Assembly (NCBI RefSeq): GCF_016808095.1
Contig: NC_068975.1
Span: 7,442,001-7,506,000, forward strand
Source: Vigna angularis
Lineage: Eukaryota > Streptophyta > Magnoliopsida > Fabales > Fabaceae
Direction of reading: 5' to 3'
DNA: 64,000 nt
The notes under the pieces were generated by a model. That model was not told where the DNA came from. It made no database searches and worked only from the letters and a program-made list of their open reading frames with translations. Every line of letters begins with the position of its first letter. The stretch's first letter is position 1. Both the position numbers and the translations under genes were made by a program. Shown here piece by piece: positions 46,219 through 58,391 of the stretch.

Positions 46219-49200
46219 CTAAGATATGTCTAATACTCCTAACTCTCTTCTAAGCTCAAAAAATCTATCTTTAGGTAGAGCCTTGGTAAAGATATCAGCT
46301 AATTGATGTAAGGTATCAACATATTCAATTTGAAAATCCCCCTTTTGAATATGATCTCTTAAGAAATGGTGCCTAATTTCTATATGCTTAGTTCTTGAAT
46401 GCATTATGGGGTTCTTGGTCAAATTTATCGCACTAGTATTGTCACATTTTAGAGGAATTTTGTCAAGGAAGATATCAAAGTCTTCCAATTGTTGTTTCAT
46501 CCACAAAATTTGGGCACAACAGTTTCCAGCTGCAATATATTCAGCTTCGGTGGTAGACAAAGCTACACATGCTTGTTTCTTTGAGTGCCATGACACTAAA
46601 GAACATCCCAAGAAATGACAAGTTCCACTAGTACTTTTTCTATCAATTTTACAGCCACCATAATCTGCATCAGAGTATCCTATTAAACTAGGTGAGGCAT
46701 CAGAGGGATACCAAAGTCCAAATGAAGTAGTTCCCTTAAGATATTTTAGAATTCTCTTAACTACAGTCAAATGAGATTCTTTAGGATTGGCTTGGTATCT
46801 AGCACATACACAAACACTCTGCATAATATCTGGTCTACTAGCAGTTAAGTATAGCAAGGATCCTATCATGCCTCTAAACATGGTTTCATTCACTCCTTTT
46901 CCAATTTCATCCTTATCTAAATAACATGAAGTACCCATGGGTGTACTAGCTTCCTTGCAGCTATCCATACCAAATTTCCTAAGAATTTCTCTACAGTATT
47001 TAGTTTGGGAGATGAATGTTCCACCATTCATTTGTTTTATCTGTAGTCCTAAGAAAAAGTTTAACTCACCCATCATAGACATCTCAAATTCACCTTGCAT
47101 TATTTTTGCAAACTCTTCACACAAAGAATCATCAGTTGACCCAAAAATGATATCATCTACATAAACTTGCACGATTAAAATGTGTTTTCCTACTTTCTTA
47201 ATGAATAAGGTTGAATCAACCTTTCCTCTAGAAAATTCATTTTCAATTAAAAAGGTATTAAGTCTTTCATACCAAGACCTAGGTGCTTGTTTAAGACCAT
47301 AAAGGGCCTTTTTCAACTTGTAAACATGATTAGGAAATTTAAAATCTTCAAAGCCAGGAGGTTGACTAACATACACTTCTTCTTTTATAAAACCATTTAA
47401 GAAAGCACTTTTTACATCCATTTGATATAGTTTAAATTTCATCAAAGATGCATATGCAAGTAATAATCTAATTGCTTCTAACCTGGCTACCGGTGCATAC
47501 GTTTCATCATAATCTATACCTTCCTCTTGACAGTATCCCTTAGCAACTACCCTTGATTTATTCTTTGTGATGTTTCCATCCTCATCAAGCTTGTTCCTGA
47601 ATACCCATTTTGTTCCTATGACTTGGAATTCTTCTTGTTTTGGAATAAGCTCCCAAACTTCATTCCTTTCAAATTCATTTAGCTCTTCTTGCATAGCAAT
47701 GCACCACTTGTCATCTTGAAGAGCGTCCTTTATATTTTTAGGTTTTACCTGAGACACAAAAGCAACAGTTAGACAAAAATTATTTAAATTATGTCTAGTA
47801 GTTACCCCTTTTGATATATCTCCTATGATGTTGTCCAAAGATAGTCCTGTTGGTTGTTGATAGCTTTTGGAATCAACGACTTGGGGTGTTTCTTGAAGCT
47901 CCGGAGGATAATTTTCATTTAGATACATCTCCTCAAGGGCTTCTCTTAAGTAATCCTCATCACCTGCAATGGGTCTATTTGACTCAAGAGGATTTACCTC
48001 AAGGTATACAATCTCATCAAAGACAACATGCATTGATTCTTCAATTATCAGTGTTCTTCTATTGAATACTCTATAAGCTTTGCTAGTCAAAGAATATCCT
48101 AGAAAAATTGCTTCATCAGATTTTGCATCAAATTTTCCAAGATTATCTTTTCCATTATTTAAGACAAAGCATTTGCATCCAAAAATTTTCAAATGAGATA
48201 TATTTGGTTTTCTACCATTCAACAGTTCATATGGAGTTAATTTTAGAATTGGCCTAATAAGCATCCTATTTAACACATAACAAGCAGTACTTACTGCATC
48301 AGCCCAAAAGTATTTTGGTACATTAGAGTCATTCATAAGCATTCTAGCTAATTCTTCTAATGATCTATTTTTCATTTCAACAACACCATTCTGTTGGGGA
48401 GTTCTAGGTGCAGAAAAATTATGTGCAATGCCAAATTCTTCACAAAATTTTCCAAACGATTCATTTTCAAATTCACCACCATGATCACTTCTCAAAGTTT
48501 TGATTTTCAAATCTTTTTCATTTTGAATACGTTTAGCAAAAGTTTTAAATGCTTTGAAAGCTTCACTTTTCAGAGTTAAAAAGAAAGTCCAAGTAAATCT
48601 TGAGTAATCATCAACAATTACAAGAGCATAGTAGTTTCCACCAAAACTTTTAATTCTAGATGGACCAAACAAGTCCATATGCAAAAGTTCTAAAGGTTTT
48701 GATGTTGAAATCATGCTTTTAGATGAAAATGAAGATTTGGTTTGTTTACCCTTTTGACATGCAGAACAAAGTTTATCTTTCTCAAATTTTAGTTTAGGCA
48801 AACCAATCACAAGATCCTTAGAGATTAATTTATTTAAGTGTTGCATGTGAATATGTGCAGCTCTTTTGTGCCATAGCCATGGATTTTCTTCTTTAGCAAC
48901 TAAGCATGTTATAGTATGACTAGATGCACTCTCAATATCAATCAAGTATATGTTATTATGCCTAACACCTTGCAAAGCAATTTCAGCAGAATTTTTAAAA
49001 TAAATAGTACATTTGTCACTCTCAAAAGTTACCTTGAAACCTTTGTCGCATAGTTGGCTTATGCTTAGAAGATTATGTTTGAGGCCTTCAACGTATAAGA
49101 CTTCTTTTATTGTCAAAGTGTTTCCTCCTGCAATGTTTCCAGTACCCATTATTCTGCCTTTGTTGTTATCCCCATACATTACAAATCCTTGCTTCTTCTT

Positions 49201-49293
49201 CTCAAAAGAGATGAATCTTTTCTTGTCACCAGTCATGTGTCTTGAGCAACCACTGTCAAGATACCACAGTGACTTCTTGGACTTAGATTGATC
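46219..49293 (-). CDS. Copia pol: protease, integrase, reverse transcriptase, RNase H
   Basis: The frame is open from 49293 (after a TAG at 49294-49296) to the stop at 46219; the first ATG is at 49236. Order of domains: protease active site [10 protein letters not shown] spanning the first ATG; GAG-pre-integrase zinc site (H.{3,4}H..C..C, around [12 protein letters not shown] and CSACQKG); integrase core ([22 protein letters not shown] as the D-D-E residues); reverse transcriptase ([32 protein letters not shown]); RNase H ([19 protein letters not shown]). The protein is uninterrupted over 1005 residues from the ATG. It copies the element's RNA and inserts the DNA. The start is uncertain because pol is normally made as a fusion with gag; here the gag-pol junction (49294-49370) has stops in all the frames that I checked. 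Confidence 0.93.
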   Translation of the reverse strand, partial: DQSKSKKSLWYLDSGCSRHMTGDKKRFISFEKKKQGFVMYGDNNKGRIMGTGNIAGGNTLTIKEVLYVEGLKHNLLSISQLCDKGFKVTFESDKCTIYFKNSAEIALQGVRHNNIYLIDIESASSHTITCLVAKEENPWLWHKRAAHIHMQHLNKLISKDLVIGLPKLKFEKDKLCSACQKGKQTKSSFSSKSMISTSKPLELLHMDLFGPSRIKSFGGNYYALVIVDDYSRFTWTFFLTLKSEAFKAFKTFAKRIQNEKDLKIKTLRSDHGGEFENESFGKFCEEFGIAHNFSAPRTPQQNGVVEMKNRSLEELARMLMNDSNVPKYFWADAVSTACYVLNRMLIRPILKLTPYELLNGRKPNISHLKIFGCKCFVLNNGKDNLGKFDAKSDEAIFLGYSLTSKAYRVFNRRTLIIEESMHVVFDEIVYLEVNPLESNRPIAGDEDYLREALEEMYLNENYPPELQETPQVVDSKSYQQPTGLSLDNIIGDISKGVTTRHNLNNFCLTVAFVSQVKPKNIKDALQDDKWCIAMQEELNEFERNEVWELIPKQEEFQVIGTKWVFRNKLDEDGNITKNKSRVVAKGYCQEEGIDYDETYAPVARLEAIRLLLAYASLMKFKLYQMDVKSAFLNGFIKEEVYVSQPPGFEDFKFPNHVYKLKKALYGLKQAPRSWYERLNTFLIENEFSRGKVDSTLFIKKVGKHILIVQVYVDDIIFGSTDDSLCEEFAKIMQGEFEMSMMGELNFFLGLQIKQMNGGTFISQTKYCREILRKFGMDSCKEASTPMGTSCYLDKDEIGKGVNETMFRGMIGSLLYLTASRPDIMQSVCVCARYQANPKESHLTVVKRILKYLKGTTSFGLWYPSDASPSLIGYSDADYGGCKIDRKSTSGTCHFLGCSLVSWHSKKQACVALSTTEAEYIAAGNCCAQILWMKQQLEDFDIFLDKIPLKCDNTSAINLTKNPIMHSRTKHIEIRHHFLRDHIQKGDFQIEYVDTLHQLADIFTKALPKDRFFELRRELGVLDIS

Positions 49294-49370
49294 CTACAAA
49301 ACAAGTTAGCAAGAATTTTAGGTCCCTAATCTCAATATGGGTCCTTGGGGTTAGTTTTTGCAAGTTTACA

Positions 49371-51032
49371 TCATCTCACAGCTTTAACCCAAGCATATTT
49401 GCCACTTGGAACACCAACATGTTTGATATTGCATTTGTTTGATGTGTGACCAAGATTCATACAGTAAAAGCAACATACATCACTAATTTTATTTTTAATA
49501 AAAGTTCCTTTAACAACCCAAATTTTTCGAGTTCTTCTTACCTTGGATTTAAAATTTTGATGCCTATTTCCATTGCTCTTATTAAGGTTTGTTTTAGCAT
49601 GTGAATTAGCTTTAGTTGCCTTAGCAAGTAAGTTTTCAAGTATATCAATATCAAACATATAACTTTTGCATGACAAGCATTCAACAGGTTCAACAGTAGC
49701 ATTTGCATCTGATAATTTAATTTCTAAGGTATTAACTCTATTTCTTAGAACAACTTCATTATCAAGCAGTTTATCATATTTTAACTTCAATTCATTATGT
49801 TCCTTTTTAAAAATTTTATGAGCAGCATTAAGTTTCTCAGATTCATTCATCAATTCAAAGAAAGCTTTTTGTAAATCTAATTCACTAGATTCAAAGCTGG
49901 AATCGCTTACTTGACTTCCAGTTTCTTCAGAATCTGCCATAAGGCATAGATTGGCTTCTTCTTCTGTGTCACTTGAACTCATTGAGCTAGAGGCATTATC
50001 CTCCCAAGCTATGTATGCTTTCTTTTTCCTTTGAAATTTTCTTTTCTTCTTGTCTTCACTTTTCTTGCTTTTTGGACACTCAGATTTTACGTGCCCTCTT
50101 TCTCCACAACCGAAGCACTTTACGTTTGATGGAGATTCTTGACTTTCTTTCCTATCTTTGTGAAACTTGTTCTTTCCCTTTGCTTTCATGAACTTTGCAA
50201 ATTTCTTTATCATCAAGCTCATGTTTTCTTCATCATCAGAATCATCTTCTTCGATCCTCTTAGAGCTTTTTCCTTTAGATATTTCAGACTTGAAAGCTAG
50301 AGTTTTCCTTTTGCCTTGATCCTCTTCAGCAGTCAATCTCCTCAACTCAAGTTCATGCTCACGGAGCTTTCCAAACAAGATTGGCATTGACATCTGAGTA
50401 AGATTTTGAGACTCCAAGATGGCAGTCACCTTTGGTTGCCAAGACCTGTCTAGAGATTTCAGAATTTTCACATTAAGTTCATTAGTATCAAAAGTCTTAC
50501 CCAACCCTGTTAAATGATTCACAATATGAGTGAATCGTTTTTGAACGTCAGAGATCGTTTCTCCAGGTTGCATTCTGAACATCTCATATTCCTAAATGAG
50601 AGTGTTCTTCCTAGCGCGCTTCACGTCCTTTGTTCCTTCATGAGTGACTCTGAGGACTTCCCACATTTCCTGTGTTGTCTTACACACTGAAATTCTATAA
50701 AATTCATCTAGTACAACAACAGATGAAATTATATTTCGAGCTTTAATATCAAACTGAGCTCGTCTATTTTCTTCAGCAGTCCAATTAAAATAAGGTTTTT
50801 CAGTCTCTACACCATCAACAATATTCATAGGAATATAAGGGCCATTTTGTACAGCTTCCCAGATACCTCTATCAACAGACCCCATAAAAATCTCCATTCT
50901 CACTTTCCAAAAAGCATAGTTATCACCAGTAAACAATGGAGGTCTGTTAATGGAAGCACCCTCAACATATACATGGTTTTGATTGTGACCGGCCATTTTC
51001 GCAAATATATTTTTTTTTTTAAAAACTATCAA
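49371..51032 (-). pseudogene. Copia gag with one amber codon
   Basis: The frame runs 51032-49371 and is broken only by TAG at 50592-50594, followed in the same frame by EYEMFRMQPGE. This could be a CAG-to-TAG change. The likely start is the ATG at 50996 (MAGHNQ). The N-terminus has a DUF4219-type motif (PLFTGDNYAFWKVRMEIF) and continues with a UBN2-like region. Two CCHC zinc knuckles follow: CFGCGERGHVKSEC and, near the end, CFYCMNLGHTSNKC. Between them is a Ser/Glu/Lys-rich stretch and a probable coiled coil. Gag forms the virus-like particle and binds element RNA. The amber codon would truncate it at 146 codons. Confidence 0.88.
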
Positions 51033-51050
51033 AGCAAGCTATGATACTAT
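51033..51050 (-). promoter_or_regulatory. Copia primer binding site (initiator tRNA-Met type, degenerate)
   Basis: On the minus strand, atagtatcatagcttgc directly follows the 5' LTR. It resembles the usual TGGTATCAGAGC site with changes at two or three positions. Confidence 0.75.
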
Positions 51051-51987
51051 TGATGGTATCGAAGGGGGTATTTTTCGAAGAGTATAGCGCAGCGGAATTA
51101 AAACTCAGAGAGCGGAAAGCGTGTTCGATCACAATTAAAAATAATTTGGTCCTTTTAGTAAAAATAATTTTTTTTCAGAAAATTAATCAAACAGTTGATA
51201 TACATAAAATAATATGAGTGTAGGGAATAGAAAAATCACACAGATATTTTTATACTGGTTCGATTCAACAGAATCTACGTCCAGTCGTTAATCACTATAA
51301 ATAGTGATTAACAGTTCCACTAAAAATGGTTTAATAGATTACAATCAAACGAACAGAAATAAAACAAAAAGAACCACTCTACCAACTTGAAGAGAACCGC
51401 TCCGGCAATCGACCAACGATTCGCAAGCTTCTCCTTTCACAAGACCAAGCAGAGTACCTTGCTAACTTGAAGAGAGTCTGCTCCGACTATCGACACACGA
51501 TACGCGAGCCTCTCCTTTCACAAGACCAAGCAAGGGAACAATGAACAAAAAGCTCTCTAAGAACGTTCCTCTAACACACAGTGTTCTAAGCTTTCTCAAT
51601 TCAAAAAACGTTACCTTCTGATTTCTCCAAATCAAATTATATAGCCAAGTACACTGAATGCCAAAGGTCAGCTCCCAACTGCCATGAATAATCGATTATT
51701 GTAAGTGATAATCGATTATTCAAGTCCATTATAGAGTTTTCAAAAAAAGTGATAATCGATTATATGAAGTGATAATCGATTATTCAAGTATGACTTGTGA
51801 TAATCGATTATTGCTTAACCATAATCGATTATACTAGTAAAAATTACAATGTTTAACATTTTCCTACTACATTCAAAATCTACAAGTTGCTTTTTTTTAA
51901 ATATTTTCCTACTACATCCAAAATCTATAAGTTGCACCATCATCAAAACACATCTTCAGGTTTTACCAATACTCCTTATTGGTAACA
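51051..51987 (-). repeat. Copia 5' LTR
   Basis: 937 bp, with six ATAATCGATTAT-type palindromes at about 51685-51835, all intact. As the 5' LTR it should contain the element's promoter. I do not see an unambiguous TATA box. Confidence 0.95.
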
Positions 51988-52161
51988 ATAGGAAATTCAA
52001 TGGAATAGTGTTTTTGTGTGACGAATAATGCGTGAATAGTACCCAAAATTTCCTAATTAATTAATTGACATTTTTGGTTTTGATAGCTAGAGTTGTTATT
52101 TTTCTTTAAATTTGTTGTGCTCACTTGTTTTGGTCCATATGTTGAACACAAATCCTAGAAG

Positions 52162-52941
52162 CACTTGTAATAGTCCCATTTTTGTTTTGTGAAAAACGGG
52201 TCAGTCAAAACTTCGCGCAAATGTAACTTTTTTTCTCGATGTCAGAATTGGACGAATTATATGTGCTTTTTGGGTACAATTGGACGAGTAATCCATTTCA
52301 ACTTTCTTTGCTAGTTGTCCCTGCATCCAATTCCAAAAGGAGGCCGTTTTCTATTTCTTTTTTATTTTTGAAGTTCAACAAACAAGTTCAACTAAAAAAC
52401 AACAACAAACAAGTTCAACAAAAAAAACAACAAACAAGTTCAACAAATAAGTTCTTCAAAACGAAAACAAAAACTAACCTTCAAAAGGTGGGTTCGTCGG
52501 AATAAAGTTTCGTCACAGAGAGAGAGAAAGCAGATTGCACATATGAAGGACAAGAGCACGAAAATAATCGGTTAAAACAAACAAAAATCATACATAAAGT
52601 AATTAATTAACATGGATTTGTATCAAATGAAAGAAAGATAACATGTGATGCTCGTCAAACTTCGTTTGAGAAAAGTTTGAGAAGAGAAGAGGGTATCGTG
52701 CGCTAAGATAAAGTGAATGAATTTTCAATCTCCCGCTCAAATTTTTATTGAATTCACTAACCTTTTGACGTCAAATTTAAAAGTCATTTCACGGTTTATA
52801 TCCTTTTACGTCGAATTACAGTTCTAAACGACGTTTAATAATTGCATTTATTTACAAAAATGTCACCGCTCATTTTTAACGTTGGTTATTCAGTGGTTGG
52901 ACGTTGAATGCGTGACGTTATACTTTGTTTTTGTACTAGTG
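52162..52941. mobile_element. Small non-autonomous CACTA derivative inside gypsy gag
   Basis: The right end reads TTTTTGTACTAGTG at 52941, preceded by gacgtt/acgtcgaa subterminal words (52760-52920) like those of the 5230-8450 element. The left end is probably CACTTGTAA at 52162. The flanking triplets aag (52159-52161) and aac (52942-52944) differ by one base. Removing the element brings two parts of the gypsy gag text together. The left border is less certain than the right. Confidence 0.6.
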
Positions 52942-52944
52942 AAC

Positions 52945-53822
52945 TCTCAGTAATTCAATGCGAGAAATGATGTTATTGTTGTTAGGGGAGTTCATGATGT
53001 GGCTACTCATTCTTCATCATCTGCAGATAAGAAGTTGGAGAGCAAGCTTGATGCTCTTGTGAGTTTGGTGACCCAATTGGCCAGTAATCACAGACTTGCA
53101 TCTATATCTATTGCACGTCTATGTGGCATATGTCCTTTCAGTGATCATTATACACATGTTTGTCCATCTTTGCAGCAATCTATTGTATGACCTCTCAAGT
53201 AACATATACAACCCAAGGTGGAAGAATCACCAAAATTTGAGATGGTCTAATGCTCCAAAGCAGCAACAACCACCACCATTCCAGAATCAAAATGTTGTAG
53301 GGCTGAGTAGACCCTATGAGCCTCAACCAGTCCAATAGTACCAGAGGCAACAACAGCAGTAAGATATACCGGCCCAACCAGTTCCTCAACCTTCCACTTC
53401 TTCTAACCTAGATTGGAGGAGTTATTGACGTAAATGACAATATAAATCATGCAGTTCCAACAGGAGACGAGAGCTTCCATTCAGAGCTTAACTAATCTTA
53501 TGGGGTAGATGGCTACACAACTCAACCAGGCATAGTCTCAAAATTCTGACAAACTTCCATCTCAAACTGTGCAAAATCTAAAAAATGTTAATGCCATCGT
53601 CCTGAGATCTGTGAAGTAGATTGTTATACCCACAATGCCACCGCCTACACGTACACCTGCACCTCAGCGTAACCTTGTTATATCTCAAAGAGAGGACCAA
53701 GCAGGTCCAAACAGGAAATATGAGGCAGGTTGACAATCTTCTTCTTCTTCAAGTGGACCTTCTTCTTCTTCCACCACCACCAATGCATCAAACCCTTGTT
53801 TTGATTGAAAGGGAGAAGTAGA
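52945..53822 (+). pseudogene. Family B gypsy gag C-terminal remnant
   Basis: Broken frames carry the pattern of Athila/Tat-type gag C-termini: ADKKLESKLDALVSLVTQLA, a Cys/His cluster CGICPFSDHYTHVCP, YNPRWKNHQN, then LPSQTVQNLKNVNAIVLRS and a Pro-rich stretch. Stops and frame changes interrupt it. The rest of the element (protease, pol and 3' LTR) is missing before the host CACTA resumes near 53830. Confidence 0.7.
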
Positions 53823-54340
53823 AAATTTCGTGGATTAGGGTAGACATTCTCGTATAACAACTTTCGACCACGGTCCTGCAGGAGACAATGACGATAGCGT
53901 GGAGGCGATGCGTTGACAGCGTGGAGGCGTGTCGTCGACAATATGGAGGCTCAGACGATTGTGCGCAGTGTGGACGCTCTCGGACGATAGTGTGCGTGAA
54001 AATAAGGTGTGCATCGAGATGTGTAAGGGTTTCAAGATGTGTAGGTGTATGCAAAAATAAGGTGTGATTTGGGACGAGATTGAACTTTCGAAATGAAATG
54101 AAGGAGTTGTGAGGGGTTTGCATTTTGCCATAGCTCCTAACTTATTATGATAGCTGAGTTTTACCTATCATAATACATAGTAACTTTTATTACAAAATTG
54201 TCAACGCTATACTTATTATAATAGGTTTCTTAAAAGACATTATAATATATCTTATTTTTATTAAAAAATTATCACCGATCAATATATTATGACAGGTAGA
54301 TTTCACCTATTATAATAGTCTGTCATGTTTTCCACTAGTG
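53823..54340. other. Right arm of the host CACTA element
   Basis: 53823-54120 has no recognisable coding sequence; the short minus frames have no motif. 54130-54330 holds tattatgata/cctatcataata subterminal repeats, leading to the terminus at 54340. Confidence 0.55.
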
Positions 54341-54405
54341 GGTCTTGATGCAACTTGCATCCTCATTTCTTTCGTTCAATGCTTTCTTCAAATGACTACA
54401 AAGAA
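54341..54405 (-). pseudogene. TNP2 relic, part beyond the insertion
   Basis: Continues the minus-strand transposase relic of 40925-41739 across the CACTA insertion (SIERKK, GCKLH-type words before the NGEEVYDW motif). Ends where another repeat begins at 54411 (TGTAACACCC). Confidence 0.45.
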
Positions 54406-54410
54406 GGAGC

Positions 54411-55293
54411 TGTAACACCCTAGGATATTACTAAGATGGGATATTACTAAGATATTTAGTAAAATTCATAAATTTCAAAATCTTTATTTCAAAACTCGGA
54501 TACCATCATATAATATTCACAAAAACTAAAACTTTCATTTATTTATTCAAACATTGTAGAAGAAAAATTAAATAAAATTTATAATTAAATCAAATTATAC
54601 ATTACTTCACAATCACCTTTGTCTAAAATAAGTTCATTTACAAAACAAGTTCTTTTCCCAAAGCAAACTTAAAACTCCTCACTGGCACCGATATCAACGT
54701 CTAAATAACATTTGCTCCATATAAAATAATTTATTATAATATAAAAATCTATAAAATTAAACATTATGTTTCTAAAATATCGTTTGTTTTTTAAACAGAA
54801 TTTCAGCAACAAACAACCTGCAAAATTAGGAAATATAATAAGAATTTAGTCTGTCGTAAAATAAAATTGTACTTAAATAGTAAAACAATCTAATTTTTGA
54901 GAGAAAAAAAATTACTCATAGCTAGTACCGTCAATAAAGTTTAAAAATATCTATATTAGGAAGAAGGTTGTTTCAAGTCAATCTATTAATAATAATTAGC
55001 CTTGTAGTCTTTAATTGGTATTTTCGTGAGCATCCCAGTTTGAGTGTTATTTCGGTAATGGGTTGAGTTATTGAACACCTTCACAATTTGTCCTTTTCTG
55101 TCGCTCGGTCTCACTCTCTGTGCTTCTGTTTGCTTGTCCACCCGGAGGTGTACCTGCTAAAGGCGCTAGGATGCCAAAGTTAGTAATTGAACTGTTCGGT
55201 AATCCAATACGATAATGATAGTAATAAATACGCAGTAAATGCCACCATCTACCTCTTATCTTTGACTTATATTTATAGTTTTTGGGTGTGGGC
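54411..55293 (+). repeat. Possible LTR beginning TGTAACACCC
   Basis: TGTAACACCC is a frequent start of plant gypsy LTRs. The text continues, after removal of the CACTA element at 55294-57781, to about 57950 (cttgtgaggtcgtccg). I find no second copy, primer site or duplication, so this is a tentative assignment. No gene is seen. Confidence 0.35.
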
Positions 55294-57781
55294 CACTAGT
55301 AAAAAAAGGAGATTCAAACTCGCACATTACGCTTCAGTTTCACCAAAACCGAAGCGTATCAAACCGCGGTGGTAATGCTGTAATTCTGACCACTCTGTAT
55401 GCCTCGATTCCCAGATACCCGCAGTCTAAAACCATACTGCTTCAATTTCTTGGTTAACCGAAGCATATAACCCCTCTTTCAGCTCTCACGTTTTGAGAGT
55501 CAAAGGTATTAACTCGGTTATCACCAAAAACCAAGGCCTATAACTCAAGCTTTTCGACTGACACCTCTACTATACCCTGCTACTTGGAGAATGTATTTTG
55601 ACCCTAGAGCTCGACTTTTGTTTCCTCCACCTAATGCTTGTGACCATTACCAACTTTTGGTGCTTTTTACGTTGTACTTAGTGCTTACATACGAGCAATT
55701 TATAATTGCTATTCATAACAAAAAGGCCACACAAGAAATGTTACTCATATCTTATCTTACACCATACTCTCTCATCAATTGAACTTTTTTTGGTTAAAAT
55801 TTATTGAAATTATAGAATTATGTCTCTTACCTCCTATTTATTCAATTTATTTCATCTATTTTAATTTTTAATAAGTTTTAACCTCTAATAAAAAATTCAT
55901 ACAAATGTTTTTGTACTAATTTTAACTATATTTAGAATTTTATTTAAATAATTTGTATAATCTTTTCATACAAACTTTTGTTAATAATAATTACAGAATT
56001 TTACTTTTTTTTATTAAAAAGTATCAAGGAAATTTTATCTTAACAAAAAAAAAAGTTAAAAACAAATTAATATTAAACTTTAATGTTTTATGTTAAATAC
56101 AATATCAGGTCTTTTTATAGATAACTTCTATATCATAAAATATGAATTTCTTAATCTATTTTTATAAAAAGAAATTAAGATACTTGTTTAAGAAAAATTC
56201 TTTATAATATTTAAACGAGAAAGACAAACATTCTTTATAAATTAAAAATAAACCAAGGACGAATCTATTTATAATATGCCATAACTTCCGAGATTGTAGG
56301 TCATTTATATTAAAAGTTGGTTAGTGTTGATAGACCCACAGCTACAGGTAGTAGAAGTCCTTAATAAAGGGCTACCCTCAAAAAGTACGGTAGCGTTGGT
56401 CTTACATACACTGTGAAATGACTAAAGAAATGACTAAAGAAGCTACTGCTTCGGTTCTTGCAGTCATTGAGGCATATATGCCTGCTAAAAACCTGCTCCC
56501 TTTGAGATACTACCTTTTAAATTAGTATAATACAATTAGATACGACCTTGATTGCTTGAAACCGAGGCATATATGGTCTTTAGGCTTCGGGTGGGCGCCT
56601 AACCGAGGCATATAGGGTAAATTAAATTTCGAAAATGACATTACTGAAATGTTTAGGCACCAGTCAAGCTAAGAGTCGAGGTAGTAGGACTTTTCTGGAT
56701 CTCTTTAACCCTATGTAATCTTCTTTGTTTCCTCCCAAGAGCCATCAAAACTTTGGAAACCCTTGCCCTTCATGTTTTTTTTTCTTCCCTAATTTTGGTT
56801 TCTTATTCTTCTTTTTGCGGACCACCCAATCTTGGGGGTTATCTCTGGCTCGTGCAATGGCCTCGTGGTGATGAAGACAGCGTTAGGGAGATGGCGCGAC
56901 CAGGCGGCGTTCGTTCATGGTGACTCGAAGTGGCGCACTGACCGTTCTTCTTCCTTTTCCTTTTTTCGTTTTGAGTTCGTCTTTGACAAGATAGGGGAGG
57001 CTCTCTTCTTCCCTTTTTTCTTTTCCCGTTCAGACGCGGTTTTCACAGGGAGGGGAGACTCTCTTTCCCTTCTCGTTGCTGGTTTGGTCTCGTAAGGAGG
57101 GAGGCGATTTCACGACAAGGGTTTTTGATTTTGGGATTTTGGGTTTCTGTTCTTCTCTGCATATGGGTGGCCTAAAGTTGGGGTTTCTGTGCTTGCAAAT
57201 TGTTCTTGCAATTTGGGGGTTAGGGTTTGCAAATTTTGGGTCTCTTCTCTAATTTCAAAATTGGGTTGGGATTCTATTTCTTCTTTGCATATTAGAGGCT
57301 TCTGATCTTGTTTTCTTGATTTTGCGATTTGAGATTTGCGAATTAGGTTTCCGATCGTTGCATTTTTTGGTATTCTCTGTTGTATCTTCTTTGCAGGTTT
57401 GAGACTGCGAAGTGGGGGTTATCCCAATTTTTGGGATGTCATGGTTATGAGTATTTTTTTTTTTACATATAAATTAAAACATAATATCATCACTGAAATC
57501 CAATTAAATATATCTTCAGAATTAACAAAGGGTTTGAACTTACATAGAGGGACAAACTGCCTCAGTTCAAAGGGAATCGTGGTATAAAGTCTTGTGAAAA
57601 AAAAAATATCTTATTGCTTCGGGTTACTTTGAACCGAGGCAATATCCTACCCTTTTATGCCTCGGTTCTGAACCGAGGCCAAAAGTCTACCACATTTTAC
57701 CTTGCTTGGATATGCCTCGGTTCAGGAACCGTTGCCTATAGGCGAAAATAACCGCTGTCGTTTCCCCTAACTGCACTAGTG
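55294..57781. mobile_element. Non-autonomous CACTA element
   Basis: Left end CACTAGTAAAAAAAGG at 55294; right end CTGCACTAGTG at 57781. Flanking triplets ggc and gac match at two of three bases. The subterminal words are accgaagc, gcctcggtt and accgaggcata, arranged as palindromes. The right terminus (minus strand CACTAGTGCAGTTAGGGG) closely matches that of the 24876 element (CACTAGTGCAGCGAGGGG). No transposase is encoded. The GC-richer centre (56820-57430) has an 87-codon frame of no known family and may be captured host sequence. Confidence 0.75.
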
Positions 57782-58312
57782 GACCTAGGATTAGCGATAT
57801 TTTAATTTCGACCCAATCCCGGTCCAATACCCTTAAACACGATTTACCTTAATCTCTTTAAAATTAATTATTTACACTTGTGAGGTCGTCCGTCCTTGCC
57901 GAGCATCCTTGTGGACTTTAATGGTCGTCCGGACATATGGTACAAGTGATTTTCATGGAAAAATAGTATTTCACTAAATTAAGGCCTTTGTTTTATTTAT
58001 TTGACATTAATTCTATTACATATTTAAGAGTTAATCTCAAGAAGGGTAAAATAGTTTAATGAAAAAATTACATTCAAACTATTTTAGTTTGACCGTATTA
58101 TCTTATAAGATCTCCAAGTAAAATATTAAGGGAATCTTTTGTACAATGATTGAACTAAAGTTACCCCATTATAAAAGAGTTGGAGGATTTGTTCACCACA
58201 AGTACATCTAGTATTGTTATTTTTTTCATTAAAATACAAAAAAATGGACTAGATGAACCAACATTGACTCCAATCAAAGACACCTGTATGTCCTCTACCA
58301 TCCAACTAGCCT
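57782..58312. other. Upstream region of the BAHD gene
   Basis: Begins with the continuation of the possible LTR (to about 57950), then about 360 bp of AT-rich non-coding DNA. A ccaat word lies at 58270-58274, about 40 bp before the TATA box. No other regulatory site is supported. Confidence 0.5.
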
Positions 58313-58320
58313 TATAAATA
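58313..58320 (+). promoter_or_regulatory. TATA box of the BAHD gene
   Basis: TATAAATA lies 72 bp upstream of the start codon, a normal plant spacing for a short leader of about 40-50 bases. Confidence 0.65.
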
Positions 58321-58391
58321 ATACACAAGACAATTATAACTATAACACAGATCACATCTTGTCCTAGATTATAACAATTCTTATAAAAAAA

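Larger units (their letters stand above)
43322..51987 (-). mobile_element. Ty1/copia retrotransposon, nearly complete, TSD ATAGG
   Basis: An 8.67-kb minus-strand element with 937-bp and 934-bp LTRs and an exact 5-bp duplication ATAGG (43317-43321 and 51988-51992). The order along its own strand is 5' LTR, tRNA-Met-type primer site, gag, protease-integrase-RT-RNase H, an extra ORF, polypurine tract and 3' LTR. I count about two dozen substitutions and three small indels between LTRs by eye (roughly 2.5%), so it is fairly young. One nonsense codon in gag and a broken gag-pol junction suggest it is inactive. The gag and pol style resembles the SIRE/Maximus side of Copia, but lineage needs a tree. 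Confidence 0.93.
41740..54340. mobile_element. CACTA element carrying nested retrotransposons, TSD GGT
   Basis: Left end TACTAGTAAAAACAT (first base changed from C) and right end, on the minus strand, CACTAGTGGAAAACAT. Exact 3-bp duplication GGT at 41737-41739 and 54341-54343. Both termini carry the same tatgacaggt/ attatgac and cctattataatag subterminal words (41770-41890 and 54140-54330). Without its nested elements it would be under 1 kb, so it is a small non-autonomous element. No transposase of its own is visible. Confidence 0.85.

Noticed and set aside
46406..49291. Plus-strand ORFs of 60-92 codons opposite Copia pol
   Set aside because: They are antisense shadows of the minus-strand pol frame.
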